From Aristolochia californica (lineage: Eukaryota; Streptophyta; Magnoliopsida; Piperales; Aristolochiaceae), in the NCBI GenBank assembly GCA_029961685.1, contig JARWKL010000012.1, positions 4,255,807 to 4,319,806 of the forward strand: 64,000 nucleotides of DNA, read 5' to 3'. How positions within the stretch are numbered: position 1 is the stretch's first letter; each line of letters starts with the position of its first letter. Both the position numbers and the translations under genes were made by a program. Under the pieces are notes generated by a model. That model saw nothing but the letters and a program-made list of their open reading frames with translations. It was not told the origin of the DNA and searched no databases. This document shows, in pieces, positions 22,813 to 34,470 of this stretch.

Positions 22813-24088
22813 GTATCAGAGCAAGTCAAACACTTAACTTGAATTAAATTCCTCTTAATTTTGAAAGCGATTAAGAAGTCATCTCAAGTAGAAATTATGT
22901 TCCAAGAGGGTTGTAGAAATTATGTTCCAAGAGGGTTATGATCCCTTTTTGGTTCCCTTGCTCATTACTTAACAATACCAATGCTGGAGATTAAGAATGA
23001 ATTTTTTTTACAATCCATTGGATTTGAATTATGGGTAACTATCATGAGTGGACCCTTCATCCTATCCCAAAATGTAAAGGGAAGATTTATTCCAAAATCT
23101 TTTTGTGATTGGATGACATTGACATTACAGGAGTAGATGGCAATGCTAAGTCTATGGAATTCATTCTTAGTTCCTTGAGTGATGAAATGGTTTATTCTTA
23201 ATTGCCTTGTAAATTACCCAAGGATTTATGGGATAAATTAGAATCTGAATTTTTTGGGAACAAAGAATGTTGCTCTTCAAACTCTCAGTGTAATACATCT
23301 AGTAATAACACTAAAATTATTGATTTTATGCACTTATTGTATATGGAACCGCCATCTCAGATCGAGATGAAACTTGAGAGAGTGATAGTTGTGAGGAATT
23401 GGTCAAAGAAGAATTGAGGACAAAACTTTATGACTCAATATCCTCCCTGAGAAATGACAAAGAAAATAAGAAACTAAGGAGGCAACTTTCCAAATTAGAA
23501 AAAGAAAATTAATGTATTACAAGCTTACTTTTCCTCAAAGCTAGAAGAGCTTAGAAAATAGAACATGAAGCTCATTTCAAAAGGAGAGAAACTAGATGAC
23601 TATTCTTAAAAAATTCTTGAATTGAGAAAAATGATATGCGTTGCTTTAAGATTTTATAATTACAAGATGAAAACAAATTGCTAAAATTCAACAACTTTAT
23701 AGCTGAAAGAAGAACCCATGACATAACTCATGCCTTAATGATTCTAACCTTAGGAAAAATTAAGCCTATTAATAGATGAGAAAATCAAGTGACAAAGCTG
23801 GGATTAAAAGTTAAGGTCCATGAAACTATAATAGAAAGGAAATCTAGTAGTTCTCAAAGGACGAATGTGACAAAGGTCACAACCTCACTAATGCATAATG
23901 ATGGATGTTACGCTTGTGGAAACATTGGACATTTTGTAGTTGAGTGTTCAGCTAAAAGATCAAAGCTGAGTGTGGTAAAGCAAATTTGGATTCCCAAGGG
24001 AAGCCTAAATTTTCTTCCAAAGTTGACACGGTGGGACCCAAGCAAATTTGGGTACCCAAGGTCACTTGATCTTCATAGCAAGGAGTGA
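22813..24088 (+). pseudogene. Sire/Tork-like copia PBS and gag
   Basis: The PBS TGGTATCAGAGC lies at about 22813-22824. The gag remnant follows in short frames: LPKDLWDKLESEFFGN (23205-23255), a coiled-coil-like Lys/Glu-rich stretch (23440-23720), and a CCHC zinc knuckle CYACGNIGHFVVEC (23911-23952; CX2CX4HX4C), then the VKQIWIPKGS/KFGYPR segment typical of this clade. Many stops are present. The protease and integrase expected next are missing; the sequence breaks off at about 24090. Confidence 0.75.
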
Positions 24089-24811
24089 ACTCTTCGAGCC
24101 AAGCTATATACCACATGAAAATTACCTAAATAGCTTGTGGGACATGAATTATGTAATTATTACTTCATAATGTGATGTTCATGTCAATTCAGAGATTCAT
24201 CTTATGTGATTTGGTTTTGAGGTTTGACAAAATGATAATTTTATCATATACATCATTAACCAATATAGAAACTTATTCGTTTGGAAGCAAGCTATCTTGG
24301 TAAATTAAGCCTTCCACATCAACAAAAATTTGCTTAGCACTTGGTTTGAGCCTAGATGAGTTTAGTAAATAGATAAATCTGAGACCTCAAGCTTAGATTG
24401 TTAAATATATTACCTTAAGTGCTACTACCTGTGTGAATTTATGACTTAGAGCATATTTGAAAATTGAACCCTTAGCCATAAATTCAAACTTAATGTATAG
24501 CTATACACACAACAAAGTGAACTCCAATGACTATATCAAAATTTGGCAATTTGACCTCTTTGTTGATGTGAGATACATTAACAATCATTGATTTTCTACT
24601 TGTGCAAGTCATGATATCAGACAAACTTGGGTAAACTATAAGCTTTAATTAGGTATCTCCCTAAAAAGAGAATTGGTTGAAATTTAAGGGAAAGATTAGT
24701 TTGTAGGAGAAATGAAATTCAAATTATGTCCCTCCATACAAATTGATCAGGCTTAATGTGATAGGAGTGGATTAGGACCCAATGGAAACTGTTAGACCTA
24801 TGGAAAAATCA
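24089..24811. other. Unassigned AT-rich DNA
   Basis: About 720 bp with no recognisable coding motif on either strand. It follows the gag end of the Sire-like copy and precedes an LTR start, so it is probably non-coding internal or decayed pol DNA of that element. I see no repeat within the window that matches it. Confidence 0.35.
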
Positions 24812-27066
24812 TGTTGGTCTCCAATATTTTGATGATGACAAAATGGGTAGCTTGAAACGTTGGGAATTAGATGCCCTAATTCCAAACTAATAAGAGCAAT
24901 AATAAAAAAAATGAAGAAGAAGGGAAAAGCAAGCACAAAAAAGACAATAAGATTTATATAGGTTTGCCTCCAGGTGATACTACGTCCTGTTTTCCACCGC
25001 TGAAGTAATCCACTATAAATATGAAATTGTTTACATGAGACATCGCACACACTTACAGGTGTTGTTTTTTGTCTAACCTCTCTCTGCCGCAACTGATGCT
25101 CCTTGGATGATGATCAAACCCTAATAGCAGTGCCTCCTCAATTATAAAGAGAAAACTAGGGCAACCGCTTTGCAAGAGTGAAATTCCAAAACTATCCTTA
25201 ATGAAACAATAGTCAATATGTCGTGGAGCGTTGATTAGGCTCCAAAACTTAACATGAAATTGTGTTGCTAATGGTTTTATTTGTGTGATTAGAGACAAAA
25301 ACCTTCCAACACCTGCATTATGTGGTCTATGGCAGACCTCAAGCAAAGAGAATGATAAATTAAGTCACCAAGTCAAGAACCAAAGCAAAACGACCTTGAA
25401 TATTGTTACAGAGAAGAAGAATTTACAAGACAAAAATCAGTGAAGAATTGAAGACCTAGAGTCAAGTTCAAATTAGAAATCTACTCATGTAAGTAGATAG
25501 CCATCCAAAATTCTGATATTTAATCACATATAAACATTGGAGCTTTAGGATACCTCATGTTTTCAAAACCATGCTCAAAATCATCACATAAAAAGGTTTT
25601 GAAATAATAACACATGCTTTAGCTTTTTCCCAAAACTAAAATATCACTTGAACTCATGAAAGAGATTTAGGACATATTTTTCTTTACTACATGTTTTTAA
25701 AATATCATATACATCTTTTCAAACATGTTAGAGCATTTAGGATCATTCATTCCCATGCTTTAAAAGTCAATTTAGGAGAATTGGCACTGGAATGGTCGAT
25801 CGGCCTCTGCCAATGATCTATCATCCAGAAGTGCATAGACCAAGTTTATAAAGCATGATCGATCAACCATAGTCGATTGATCAATCATCTAGAACATGGC
25901 CATTTCATGCTATAATGCATGATTGATCATCCAACTTGGATTGATCGATCAATTATGTCCAAGCAAGCAAAATTTACAAAGAATGATCGATCATCCCACA
26001 TGATTGACCGATCAGACAAAATCTTGCTAGTTAGGGACATAAAGCATGATCGATCATAGAAAGTTCATTGATTGATCATACTTGTATTGCACAACTAGCG
26101 GGAGTTTTGATTGATTGATCATCCACTAGAATTGACTAATCAACTCAACTTTTATGGACCAATGGTAACGTATTAATCGATCAGTCCATTGATCAATAAG
26201 TCACTATCTGACAAAAAAAGTAGCCATTATGATCAATTGATCGATCAATCACTTTATAGTGATCAATCAATCCATGGTCCAACTTTTGCAAATGGGTAAT
26301 TAACAGCTAGTTTGGCTTGGGGAAGTTATAAATACCCCTCCAAATATCTTGAGGAAAGAGATTTGAGATTTCACTTACATGCCCAAACTTTGAAAAATTA
26401 ATTTGATCATTAAAGATCCATTCTCACCTTCTTTGAGAGAAAAACCTTCATTTTCTCAAATCTTCCTACATCTCTCAAAATTTCCAAAGTGTATTAGTTC
26501 CATCAAGCTCCTTCACTTCAATCATTCATGCTTAAACCTCTGGAAGCTTGATTCTCATTTGGAGAAGGGTTGTCTCCCAGATTAAGAAGAAATTTAAGTT
26601 TTTATTTTACTTTTGTATTTTCATTTCTTCTTTGATAGGTTCTCTAGTTCTTGGAAAGCTAGAAGAATTGGTTTCTAGAACCAATAATCTAGAAGGGGAG
26701 TGCTTGATTAGAGCCAAAATCTAGGCTTTTGTATTGAATCTCTTGAGAGATTGGAAATCATGTAATTGGGATTAGACGTGGCTTAAAAGTGCCAAATTTT
26801 TTTTTTAATTTCTATCTATTAGAGCATTTAGTGGAAATTTCCAAAGCAAAGGATTCTTGGGCAGTGACTACCAATAGGGGAACATCGATAACAAAAAATC
26901 TTGTGACCCCTTGGTGTTTGCATATGTGTCTATCTATATTTATTTTATATGCACATTGAGATTTATGTGTTTAATTTTATCACAACTTATTTGAACGATT
27001 AGCTTAGTTAAAATTTTAATTTATAATCTCAATTCACCCCCTCTTGAGAAGCTACCTAGGCCAACA
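24812..27066 (+). repeat. Long Sire/Tork-like LTR (probable solo LTR)
   Basis: Bounded by TGTTGG at 24812 and CCAACA at 27066, perfect 6-base terminal inverted repeats; 2255 bp. It begins with the family signature ATTTTGATGATGACAAAATG and ends with CACCCCCTCTTGAGAAGC. It carries the shared nested repeat (24855-25345, minus), the GATCGATC-rich tract (25790-26280), a TATAAATACC box (26328-26337) and a T/A-rich end. No PBS follows and no clean target duplication was found, so solo status is an inference. Confidence 0.6.
24855..25345 (-). repeat. Repeat shared between two Sire-like LTRs (copy 2)
   Basis: Reverse-complement counterpart of 20745-21260 (see there for shared strings). Since both Sire-like LTRs carry it near their start, the insertion predates the duplication of this LTR form, or it is a standing part of the LTR. 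The minus-strand 3' border reads GGGAATTAGATGCCC on the plus strand. Confidence 0.6.
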
Positions 27067-27854
27067 AAAAATAATTAGAAAATCTTTAGGTCCCACTACC
27101 ATTAGAGCCTATGTAGCACAACAATTAATTAAACATAGCATCTTATAAATTTGGCTACATTGGATGTCTTTTGCTTATAAAGTATATTGAACATTTGTTG
27201 CTTTAGGAAAAATAGGCTCATATTGCCATTAGCCTTACTCATACTATAAGAGCTAATGAGTTGGGTAAGATAAAAAGAACAATATTTGAGTAGATGAATA
27301 TTAGGCATTTTTACTTAGGTAGCCTTACAATGAAATTAAGGTACTTGTGTTTTTGGATCTCTATCAAGATCTTGATCTTGAGAATCTCATCTCATGGCTA
27401 TGAATCAGTTTTCACTTGAAAAGTTAATTCTATGCATGATTCATATATTTTATTCTTATGCTTGTATAGAAACCTTGACATAAGCAATTCTCTTCACTTG
27501 GTTACAATTGCTTAAAGAGTGTTTTGAATTTGCTCAGTGCTATTCAAACTTACCTACTAATGCTCAAATCGACTTTGACATTCACCCTTTCTCGAATCAT
27601 GGAGATCTCAATTGTAAATGAAATTTATCTTCACAAAGCACTTAGGTCTACGAGTTAATCAAAATTAGACCAAACTAAAAATTTTAAATCATATTAATGT
27701 GCTTATAGCAGTGAGACTCTCGGTTGAGTCTCAAACATTCTCATTCTTTCAGTATAAGGTTAAATTTGTTAATCTCTTACTACTCAAAGACATATTGAGA
27801 TTTCCAAACGATATATAAAAATTGAATAAAATTTTGTGTGGTATGAAAGATTAA
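27067..27854. other. Unassigned AT-rich DNA before RT fragment
   Basis: About 790 bp without clear motifs. The final part leads into the RT reading frame, so the right portion is presumably decayed copia pol. No RNA gene, LTR edge or open frame of interest was seen. Confidence 0.35.
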
Positions 27855-28857
27855 GTGAATTCTTAGAAAGAATGACTATAAGAGAGGAAGTGTAGATAAG
27901 ACACTATTTACTAAAAACCATGATCAAGATTTGATTATTGTTCAAATTTATGTAGATGAGATCATATTTGGTTCTACAAACCCCTCTCAATGTCAAGAAT
28001 TTGCTAGTGTCATGAAGAATGAATTTGAAATGAGTTTAATGGGTGAACTCACATTCTTCCTTGGATTTCAAGGAACACAAACTGAAAATGGCACATTCAT
28101 AAATCAATCCAAATACACTAAGGGATTACTTAGGAGATTCAACATCGAAAACCTTTAGTAAATTAGCACACCCATGAGTTCGTCCTTGAAACTTAACTCA
28201 GACAACTCTGGTGGGGCCATAAATAAAAAAATTCTATGGAACTATGATAGGATCACTACTATATACCTTTCAGTCTATGGACCGGATATAACATTCTTTT
28301 TATGCCTATGTGTTAGATATCAATACAATCCTAGAGAATCTCACTTAGTGGTAGTGAAAAGAATTTTCTATTATCTACTTGGGACACCCAACTTAGGTCT
28401 TTGGTACTTAAACTCTTATGCCATTGATCTAGTCTATTACTAGAATGCTGATCTTGCTAGATGCAAAATTTACAACAAGAGTACTGGTGGTAGTTGTCAA
28501 TTACTTGGAAATATGTTTGTCTCTTGGTTTTCCAAGAAACCACATTCGGTTGCACTATCCACTACCGAATTTGAATACATAGCATGTGGTAGTTGTTGTG
28601 CTCAACTTCTTTGGATGAAACAACAACTAGATGACTACGGCTTAGAGAAAAAATAAGTTTTAGCCAATTGTCACAACATAAGCGCCTTAATTCTAAGTAA
28701 GAACTTGGTTCACCACTCTTGATTAAAACACATAGAAATTGGACATCACTTTATCAGCGAACTTGTTCAAACCGAGGTTATTACGATTGAATTTGTTCCC
28801 ACCGAAAAATCAGTTAGCGGATATCTATACAAAGGTATTAGGACATGACCATTTCTC
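27855..28857 (+). pseudogene. Sire/Tork-like copia RT and RNase H fragment
   Basis: The RT part (27855-28158) shows DKTLFTKNHDQDLII, then the catalytic box IYVDEIIFGSTNPSQ (YVDE instead of YVDD) and FEMSLMGELTFFLGFQ. RNase H follows in broken frames: a VRYQYNPRESH segment, LGLWYLNS, SFSKKPHSVALSTTEFEY in part, and QLADIYTKVLG at 28810-28842. It ends at about 28857, where Copia-3 leader DNA begins. The GELxFFLG/IYVDDIIFGST wording is that of Sire/Tork-type copia, unlike Copia-1 to Copia-4. Confidence 0.82.
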
Positions 28858-29178
28858 TACTCATGGGAATGTTTTATGTTGTTGGATGCCCGTTATATGT
28901 TTGATGAAATTCCAGCACTCATCCCTATTATTTTTTGCGTTTGAACTTCAGCAATTGAATTTTTTGTTGAATTATTCCCATGAGTTAGAATTTATTTTGC
29001 CAAGAAATTGCTTTCGGTTTGCCAAGAGAGGCCTTGTCTAATGTTGCTCTCGGTTTTGTGGTTGAGTTTGGATTAAGGATAAAAGTTGCATCTATTCTCT
29101 TCTCTATATTTTTTTGATAAATATAAGAGAAGTTTAGTAGTGGCTAGTTCTTGTTATCACTAGACAAAAGCACCAATT

Positions 29179-30080
29179 TGTTACGGTCCCGTGTCATGGA
29201 TCGAGTAACACGGCGTGGGATTTGTGAATCCAGCACTGGTACTGAGTTGCTGGACTCGATAAGGAGGGTTAAAGATCCCTTGTTTGGCTAATCTTCCACC
29301 AGTGATCAGTCTCCCTTTTTATGAACCCACTCTAGTGCTAAAGTTATAGCTAGAATTTAAATAATTCAGGTGGAGAGATAATGGAAGAAGTACCTTTTCT
29401 TGTTCACATAAATCAAGGTTTCAACCCTGATTTGGTTGTTGCTCGTGCTAGGATTGAAGCCCTAGCTTATGTGTAGCCCTTGGCTCGCCTTGGTAGACAT
29501 TGAGGCTAGGTTTCAGTGATGCTTCCAAGCTAGGAAGGGATGCACCAGCTCTTCACGTGGAGAACCAGAAAATCCTTCCTTTTTCTGCTCATCAAGACGG
29601 TTAGAACCCTTGCTGATTGTTGATGTTGAGAAGGAGGGAAGACCCTCTCCTTGGGCTTGAAAAAGGGGCAGGAAGCCCCTCTTCTTAGTATGGATGATGA
29701 AGGATGAAGATGGATGAATTTGGATGAGGATGGAGGGTGAAGGATAGGTTGGATTTTTGGAGTAAACCCTACACTCGAGATCAAGAGGTGATCTCAACCT
29801 GTTTACACTAGGTTATTCTAAAATCTAAAAGTTTACCTATTTCATTCATTCTTTCCTTTAAATAGATCACGTCATGGAGTTTTAGGGTTAGGGTTACAAT
29901 AATTCCCCATAATGCCCCTACATATAAAAGTAATTAGAAATAACTCCTACTTAAAATAATATAAGAAACAAATCCTACTCAAAGTAATATAAGAAATAAA
30001 TCCTATTGAGTGAGTTGTTGTTGCCTCCTCTGTTGTGTGACTCGATGTGCTATTGAGTCCTCAACATTTGCCTCCCCATG
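29179..30080 (-). repeat. Gypsy-A 3' LTR and PPT
   Basis: 888-bp LTR bounded by TGTTACGGTCCC (29179) and GAGTCCTCAACA (30066) on the plus strand. The PPT on the minus strand is CATGGGGAGGCAAA (30080-30067), directly next to the LTR start TGTTGAGGACTC. The LTR is of the same family as the Gypsy-B LTRs (TGTTGTGGACTCAATAGCACA) in the opposite orientation. Confidence 0.9.
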
Positions 30081-30539
30081 TAGAAAGAGCTTGTCCTCAA
30101 GCTCAAAAGCCGGGTAGACTTGTTTGCAGATGTCCACACATTCCCATGTTGTAGCATTGGGGTCAGTGTCTGTCCACTAAACAAGAATCTTCCAATGGTC
30201 ATTGGTCAGCTGCGCGTGTAACACCGTAGCTGGGTTAAGAATAACCTCACCATTATCAAACGGTGGTAGGAATGGAGTGGATGTAGGCTGCGCCCCGGAA
30301 TGTGGCTTCAAAAGAGAGACATGAAACACATCATGAATTTTGGCCGTGTCCGGTAATTTGAGCTGATAGGCAACTGGTCCTATGCGTCGAAGAATGGGAA
30401 ACGGCCCAAAAAATCTGGGAGAGAGCTTATGACATGGAGGTCCCGCAAGAGACTGTTGATGGTAGGTCTGGAGCTGTAGCCACACATACTCCCCAACCTC
30501 AAAAGAGACCTCATGGTGGCCTTTGTCGTAGACATCCAT
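30081..30539 (-). pseudogene. Gypsy-A integrase C-terminus and chromodomain
   Basis: The frame 30539-30177 shows VSFEVGEYVWLQLQTY, LSPRFFGPFPILRRIG and KIHDVFHVSLLKPHSG, the conserved C-terminal integrase tract. It then enters a chromodomain (HWKILV, a stop at 30174-30176, then WTDTD..TTWE-like residues) ending FELEDKLFLHGEA near the PPT. Chromodomains of this class direct integration to particular chromatin. The in-frame stop splits the domain. Confidence 0.85.
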
Positions 30540-31380
30540 TCAAGCTTGGGGCACGTCGTAGCCGTTCTGTGATATTCTGTTGCAGCAGATCCCGGTTGAT
30601 GAGTGCCTGATCAATTGCGTCCATGCGGGTGGACCTTGGGTTTTAAGAGAGAAGGCGAAGTGGATCCCGGCCATATATAACCCGAAAAGCAGTGGATTGC
30701 AAGGCAGAGTGGAACGAAGTGTTGTAACAGTATTCGGCCAACGGAAGCCATTGAACCCATTGCTGTGGACAATCACCCACCAAGCACCGTAGATACATCT
30801 CGATGGTGCGGATCACCACCTCTGTCTGCCCATCTGTCTGTGGATGATAGGCGGAGGAAAACTTCAATTTAGTCCCGCTCAAGCGAAAAAGTTCCTGCCA
30901 AAAGGTGCTCATGAAAACTGCATCTCTGTCACTCACAATGGATTTTGGAATGCCATGTAAGCGGACTATCTACTCTAGGAAAGTCTGAGCAACCCATGTT
31001 GCTATATAAGGATGAACCAGCAATATAAAATGTCCATACTTGGAGAATCTATCAACCACCACGAAAAGTATGGATTTGTCGGAGGATAGGGGTAGACCTT
31101 CCACAAAATCCATCGAAATATTGGCCCCAACCTGCGTAGGAAGGGCCAGAGGCTGGAGAAGACCGGCTGGACTCAAGTGCTCGGCTTTGTTGTGCTGGCA
31201 GACCTGACAGTCGCCCATATAAGTAGCAATAGAGGGTTTCATGGCTTGCCAGTAAAAATCAACTCATATTCTGTCCAAGGTCTTCTGTATCCCTCGTGTG
31301 TACTATCATGGTAGGCCGAGAGAATAGCTGAAATCAACTCAGACTCAGGTGGAAGGAAAAGCCACTGCTTGTAATATATA
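30540..31380 (-). pseudogene. Gypsy-A integrase core
   Basis: Frames 31242-30970 and 30936-30643. They show the zinc-binding end CQVCQHNKAEH, the first core Asp region ISMDFVEGLP, VVVDRFSKYGHFI, the second region SIVSDRDAVFMSTFW and the HPQTDGQTEVV segment containing the third acidic position. A stop lies between the two frames at 30967-30969. All three catalytic regions can be recognised, but the frame is interrupted. Confidence 0.87.
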
Positions 31381-31383
31381 AGT

Positions 31384-31814
31384 GAATCCTGGATGGACCA
31401 CTTCGAATTCATTGTCCTTCCGAAATCTTTTGATGCAGTTCCTGCAGTGTAGGGTCAGTGGCATGTGCATCTCTCACCAAGTCCAGGATGAGAAATCTCG
31501 ACTGGCTGATCGAATAGATCAACTGCTGATCCTCAAAACACCGCCTTATTTAATCTCCCCGCATGATATTCCACCGAGAAGTCAAACCCTAACAACTTAC
31601 TGATCCAGTGTTGTTGTGGCGATGTCGTCAAACGCTGTTCTAGTAGGAATTTAAGGCTGTAGTGATCTGTGCATATGAGAAAAGCCCGGCCCCAGAGATA
31701 AGGCCTCCAATGTTGGACCGCCTTGGCACACCCAATCAATTCGTGCTCATAGGCTGCCAGCTTGTGATGACGGACTGCCAACTGTCTGCTAAAATACGCA
31801 ATAGGATGGCCCAA
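31384..31814 (-). pseudogene. Gypsy-A RNase H
   Basis: The frame 31814-31533 shows HPIAYFSRQLAVRHHKLAAYEHELIG, continuing AVQHWRPYLWGRAFLICTDHYSLKFLLEQR and LLGFDFSVEYHAGRLNKA. It is separated by one stop (31815-31817 side) from the upstream RT frame that ends FMVECDASGVGIGAVLQ, so RT and RNase H were once one polyprotein. The last Asp region of RNase H is frame-damaged. Confidence 0.87.
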
Positions 31815-33137
31815 CTACTGTAAAACGGCCCCAATGCCCACACCTGAAGCATCGCACTCTACCATGAACAATTCATCAAAGTTGGGAAGTTGTAATACTG
31901 GCGCGGATGCGAGGGCAGCTTTGAGTACCGTAAACGACTTGGTGGCCTCCTCAATCCAAATAAAGGAATTTTTCTTAAGTAGACTGGTCAATAGTGCTGC
32001 CACCGGCCCATAGTTCTGAATAAATTTACGGTAGTAGCCCGGAAGACCCAAAAAACCCCGTAATGCAGAACAAGATTGTGGCTGTGGCCACTCGTGAATA
32101 ACTCGGATCTTCTCGGGATCCACCGTAACCCCCTCATGTGAGATATTGTGTGCCAGATACCCCACATGTGAAGCTGTAAAAGAACACTTGGAATGTTTCA
32201 AATAGAGCTGATGTGCTCGTAACAAGTTGAAAACAATCCTCAAGTGTGCCAAGTGCTCCTCAACCGACTTTCTATATATCAGAATATCATCGAAAAATAC
32301 AAGAACAAATTTTCGACGATAGGGGCTAAATACCTCATTCATCAAATCTTGAAAAGTGGAGGGTGCATTGGATAACCCGAACGGCATGACGACGAACTCA
32401 AAGTGGCCATGGTGTGTGCGGAACGCCGTCTTCTCGATATCAGATGGGTGCATCTGGACCTGATGGTATCCCGAACGGAGGTCGAGTTTAGTGAATAACC
32501 ACGACCCATGTAACTCATCCAGGAGCTCCTCCACTACCGGAATCGAAAACTTATCTTTTACTGTCTGCACGTTCAACTCCCGATAATCCACGCAGAACCT
32601 CCATGTCCCATCATGTTTCTTCACAAGTAAGACGGGTGAAGAGAATGGGGAGAGAATGGGACGAATAAGACCCTGTTTCAACATCTCCTGGCACTGACAC
32701 TCTATCTCGTCCTTCTGAAGGTGTGGGTAACAGTACGGTCGCACAACCACTACCACAGATCCTGGTTTCAGATAGATCCTGTGGTCAGTGTGCCTCAAGG
32801 GAGGCAAACCCGAAGGCTCCTGGAAGAGGTCAGAGAACTCCTCAACCAGACCATCACTAGTACTGTCAAGCTGTTCCTGTGTCTGCAAAGTGTGCATGCG
32901 GTGGGCCCTATCCACCTGACAGCCCTGTAGGAGCACCCGACTCTCATCCAAATCAAAGCTCATGGTTAAAGCCGAAAAGTCCCACAGAATGGGCTCCAAC
33001 ATTTGTAACCATTTAATGCCTAATACCATATCAAATCCCGCCAGGGGAATAACAAAAAATTCAGCATTAAACGAAGTAGAGCCCAATGGAAAAATTGACC
33101 GCCTTACTAATCCCATAGCTAGGGACCTTCTTGCCAT
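31815..33137 (-). pseudogene. Gypsy-A reverse transcriptase, 440-codon open frame
   Basis: The longest open pol frame in the window. In order: AGFDMVLGIKWLQMLEPILWDF (end of protease), a spacer, PPLRHTDHRIYLKPGS, the polymerase palm motifs LVKKHDGTWRFCVDYRELN and [42 protein letters not shown], and the catalytic box FFDDILIY, followed by GFLGLPGYYRKFIQNY. The RT domain itself has no stop or frameshift, but RNase H, integrase and gag around it are interrupted, so the element is not autonomous. Confidence 0.88.
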
Positions 33138-33560
33138 TAGCCACTGAGACGGTGGCTGTCGGATGAGTGTGTATCTGGAGTTGGAGATGTTGTGCGGGTG
33201 TTAAACTCAAAAAATTGTGTGTATTCCCCGAGTCGACTAGTCCCACCAGTTCTTGATCGATGACATGAGCTCGGACTTGCATTGTATTAGGTGATTTCTG
33301 CCCAATAATAGCATGCAAGCATATCTCTGGTGGTTCCTCCTCGATAATATCCTCTGGCTCCTCTGGATCCTCTGAATCCTCCACATCGAGCCAAAACAAT
33401 TGTTTACATTGGTGTCCTACCCAATACTGCTCATCACAGTTATAACATAAATTTTTGGACCCCTTTTTTGCCATCTCCGCACTCGTTAATTTTTTTATAA
33501 AGTTTGGTAGGGGATTACCAGGGCGGGGATCGGCTACCCGAGTCGTAGTTGGAGTGTATC
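33067..33560 (-). pseudogene. Gypsy-A zinc knuckle and protease
   Basis: The frame 33474-33067 begins with the Gag C-terminus: KGSKNLCYNCDEQYWVGHQCK, a gypsy-type CX2C...HXC knuckle. Then come an acidic run and the protease GLVDSGNTHNFLS (D-S-G, the active-site triad), followed by VSVANGKKVPSYGISKAVNFSIG. It overlaps the start of the RT frame, which points to a frameshift between protease and RT. Confidence 0.85.
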
Positions 33561-34259
33561 TAGATGGGGCTGCTGGAGATGCTCACTAAGATGAAGTATA
33601 GCGGCGCCCTTGCCACGTGGAGGAAGTGTTCCTCTCACCCGACCAACCCTGCTTACGTTGCTGCAACTGTTGTCGTTGTTCCATTGCTCGGGCCATATTC
33701 ATTGCATGAGCTAAATCCGTAGGCATAAGGAGTTCTACCTCTAGCCGTAAATACTCATTGAGACCCGTTGTGAATAGGGAGACCTGTTGGTCAACCAATA
33801 CCCTCTCAACAGCACGAGCCAACTTTTCCTGGAACAGTTTTTGATATTATTCCACCGAACCAGTTTTTCGGAATAGGAGTAACTCCCCCAAGGGGTTGCT
33901 GTTGGCGGGAGGGCCAAATCTAACTGTGCATAGATTTTTTAATTCTCCCCAAGTCATCCCTGGTCTCTCTTTCTCTACTTGAGTAACCCATAACATGGCT
34001 TCATCTGTCATATGGAAAGAGGCTAGTTGCACCTTATCCCATTCAGTAGTCCCTTGGTTCAAAAAAAAAATTTCACATCTATGCAACCAAATTAAGGGAT
34101 CAACTGAACCATTGAAAGAGGGAAACTCTAACTTGGTGTACCTTGGAACTGTGCCTCAATGTTGGGGTCCTTGGACAGCAGTGCACCCAGGCCACTGCTC
34201 CCCTCTTTTGTGATATGGTTGAGCAACCTCTCTCACCTCTGGACTCTGATGTTTCTCTG
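33561..34259 (-). pseudogene. Gypsy-A gag
   Basis: Frames 34086-33847 and 33822-33586 give the retrotransposon Gag capsid-like domain: QGTTEWDKVQLASFHMTDEAM, MTWGELKNLCTVRFGPP, FQEKLARAVERV and VSLFTTGLNEYLRLEVELL, then AMEQRQQLQQRKQGWSGER. A stop near 33844-33846 splits it. The N-terminal part lies beyond the telomere-like repeat at 34260-34356. Confidence 0.82.
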
Positions 34260-34356
34260 CCCTAAACCCTAAACCCTAAACCCTAAACCCTAAACCCTAA
34301 ACCCTAAACCCTAAACCTAAACCCTAAACCCTAAACCCTAAACCCTAAACCCTAAA
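34260..34356. repeat. Interstitial telomere-like repeat (CCCTAAA)n
   Basis: About 14 head-to-tail copies of the Arabidopsis-type telomere unit CCCTAAA in 97 bp, with one shortened unit (CCTAAA near 34313-34318) and a decaying last unit (CCCTAAATCC). It lies inside the N-terminal gag region of Gypsy-A, with gag-like DNA on both sides, and has no counterpart in Gypsy-B at the same place (about 38240-38370). Confidence 0.95.
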
Positions 34357-34470
34357 TCCTCTTCCAAACCACAAACCTTCCCCAACACTGGTTGTGCTGT
34401 TTCAAGGCTATCTTCTATCTTTTGTATCCTGATTTGGATTGCTTCATTGCTGAGATTATTCCCCATGTTT
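34357..34470 (-). pseudogene. Gypsy-A gag N-terminus
   Basis: On the minus strand, ATG at about 34467 gives MGNNLSNEAIQIRIQKIEDS, an amphipathic start, before the telomere-like tract interrupts it. The corresponding start in Gypsy-B is the MGDRFSNEA stretch at 38156. The primer-binding site that should lie just upstream is deleted: the sequence passes straight into the LTR remnant at 34470. Confidence 0.65.

Noticed and set aside
34260..34356. True chromosome end
   Set aside because: Only about 97 bp, and gag-derived sequence of the same gypsy element continues on both sides.
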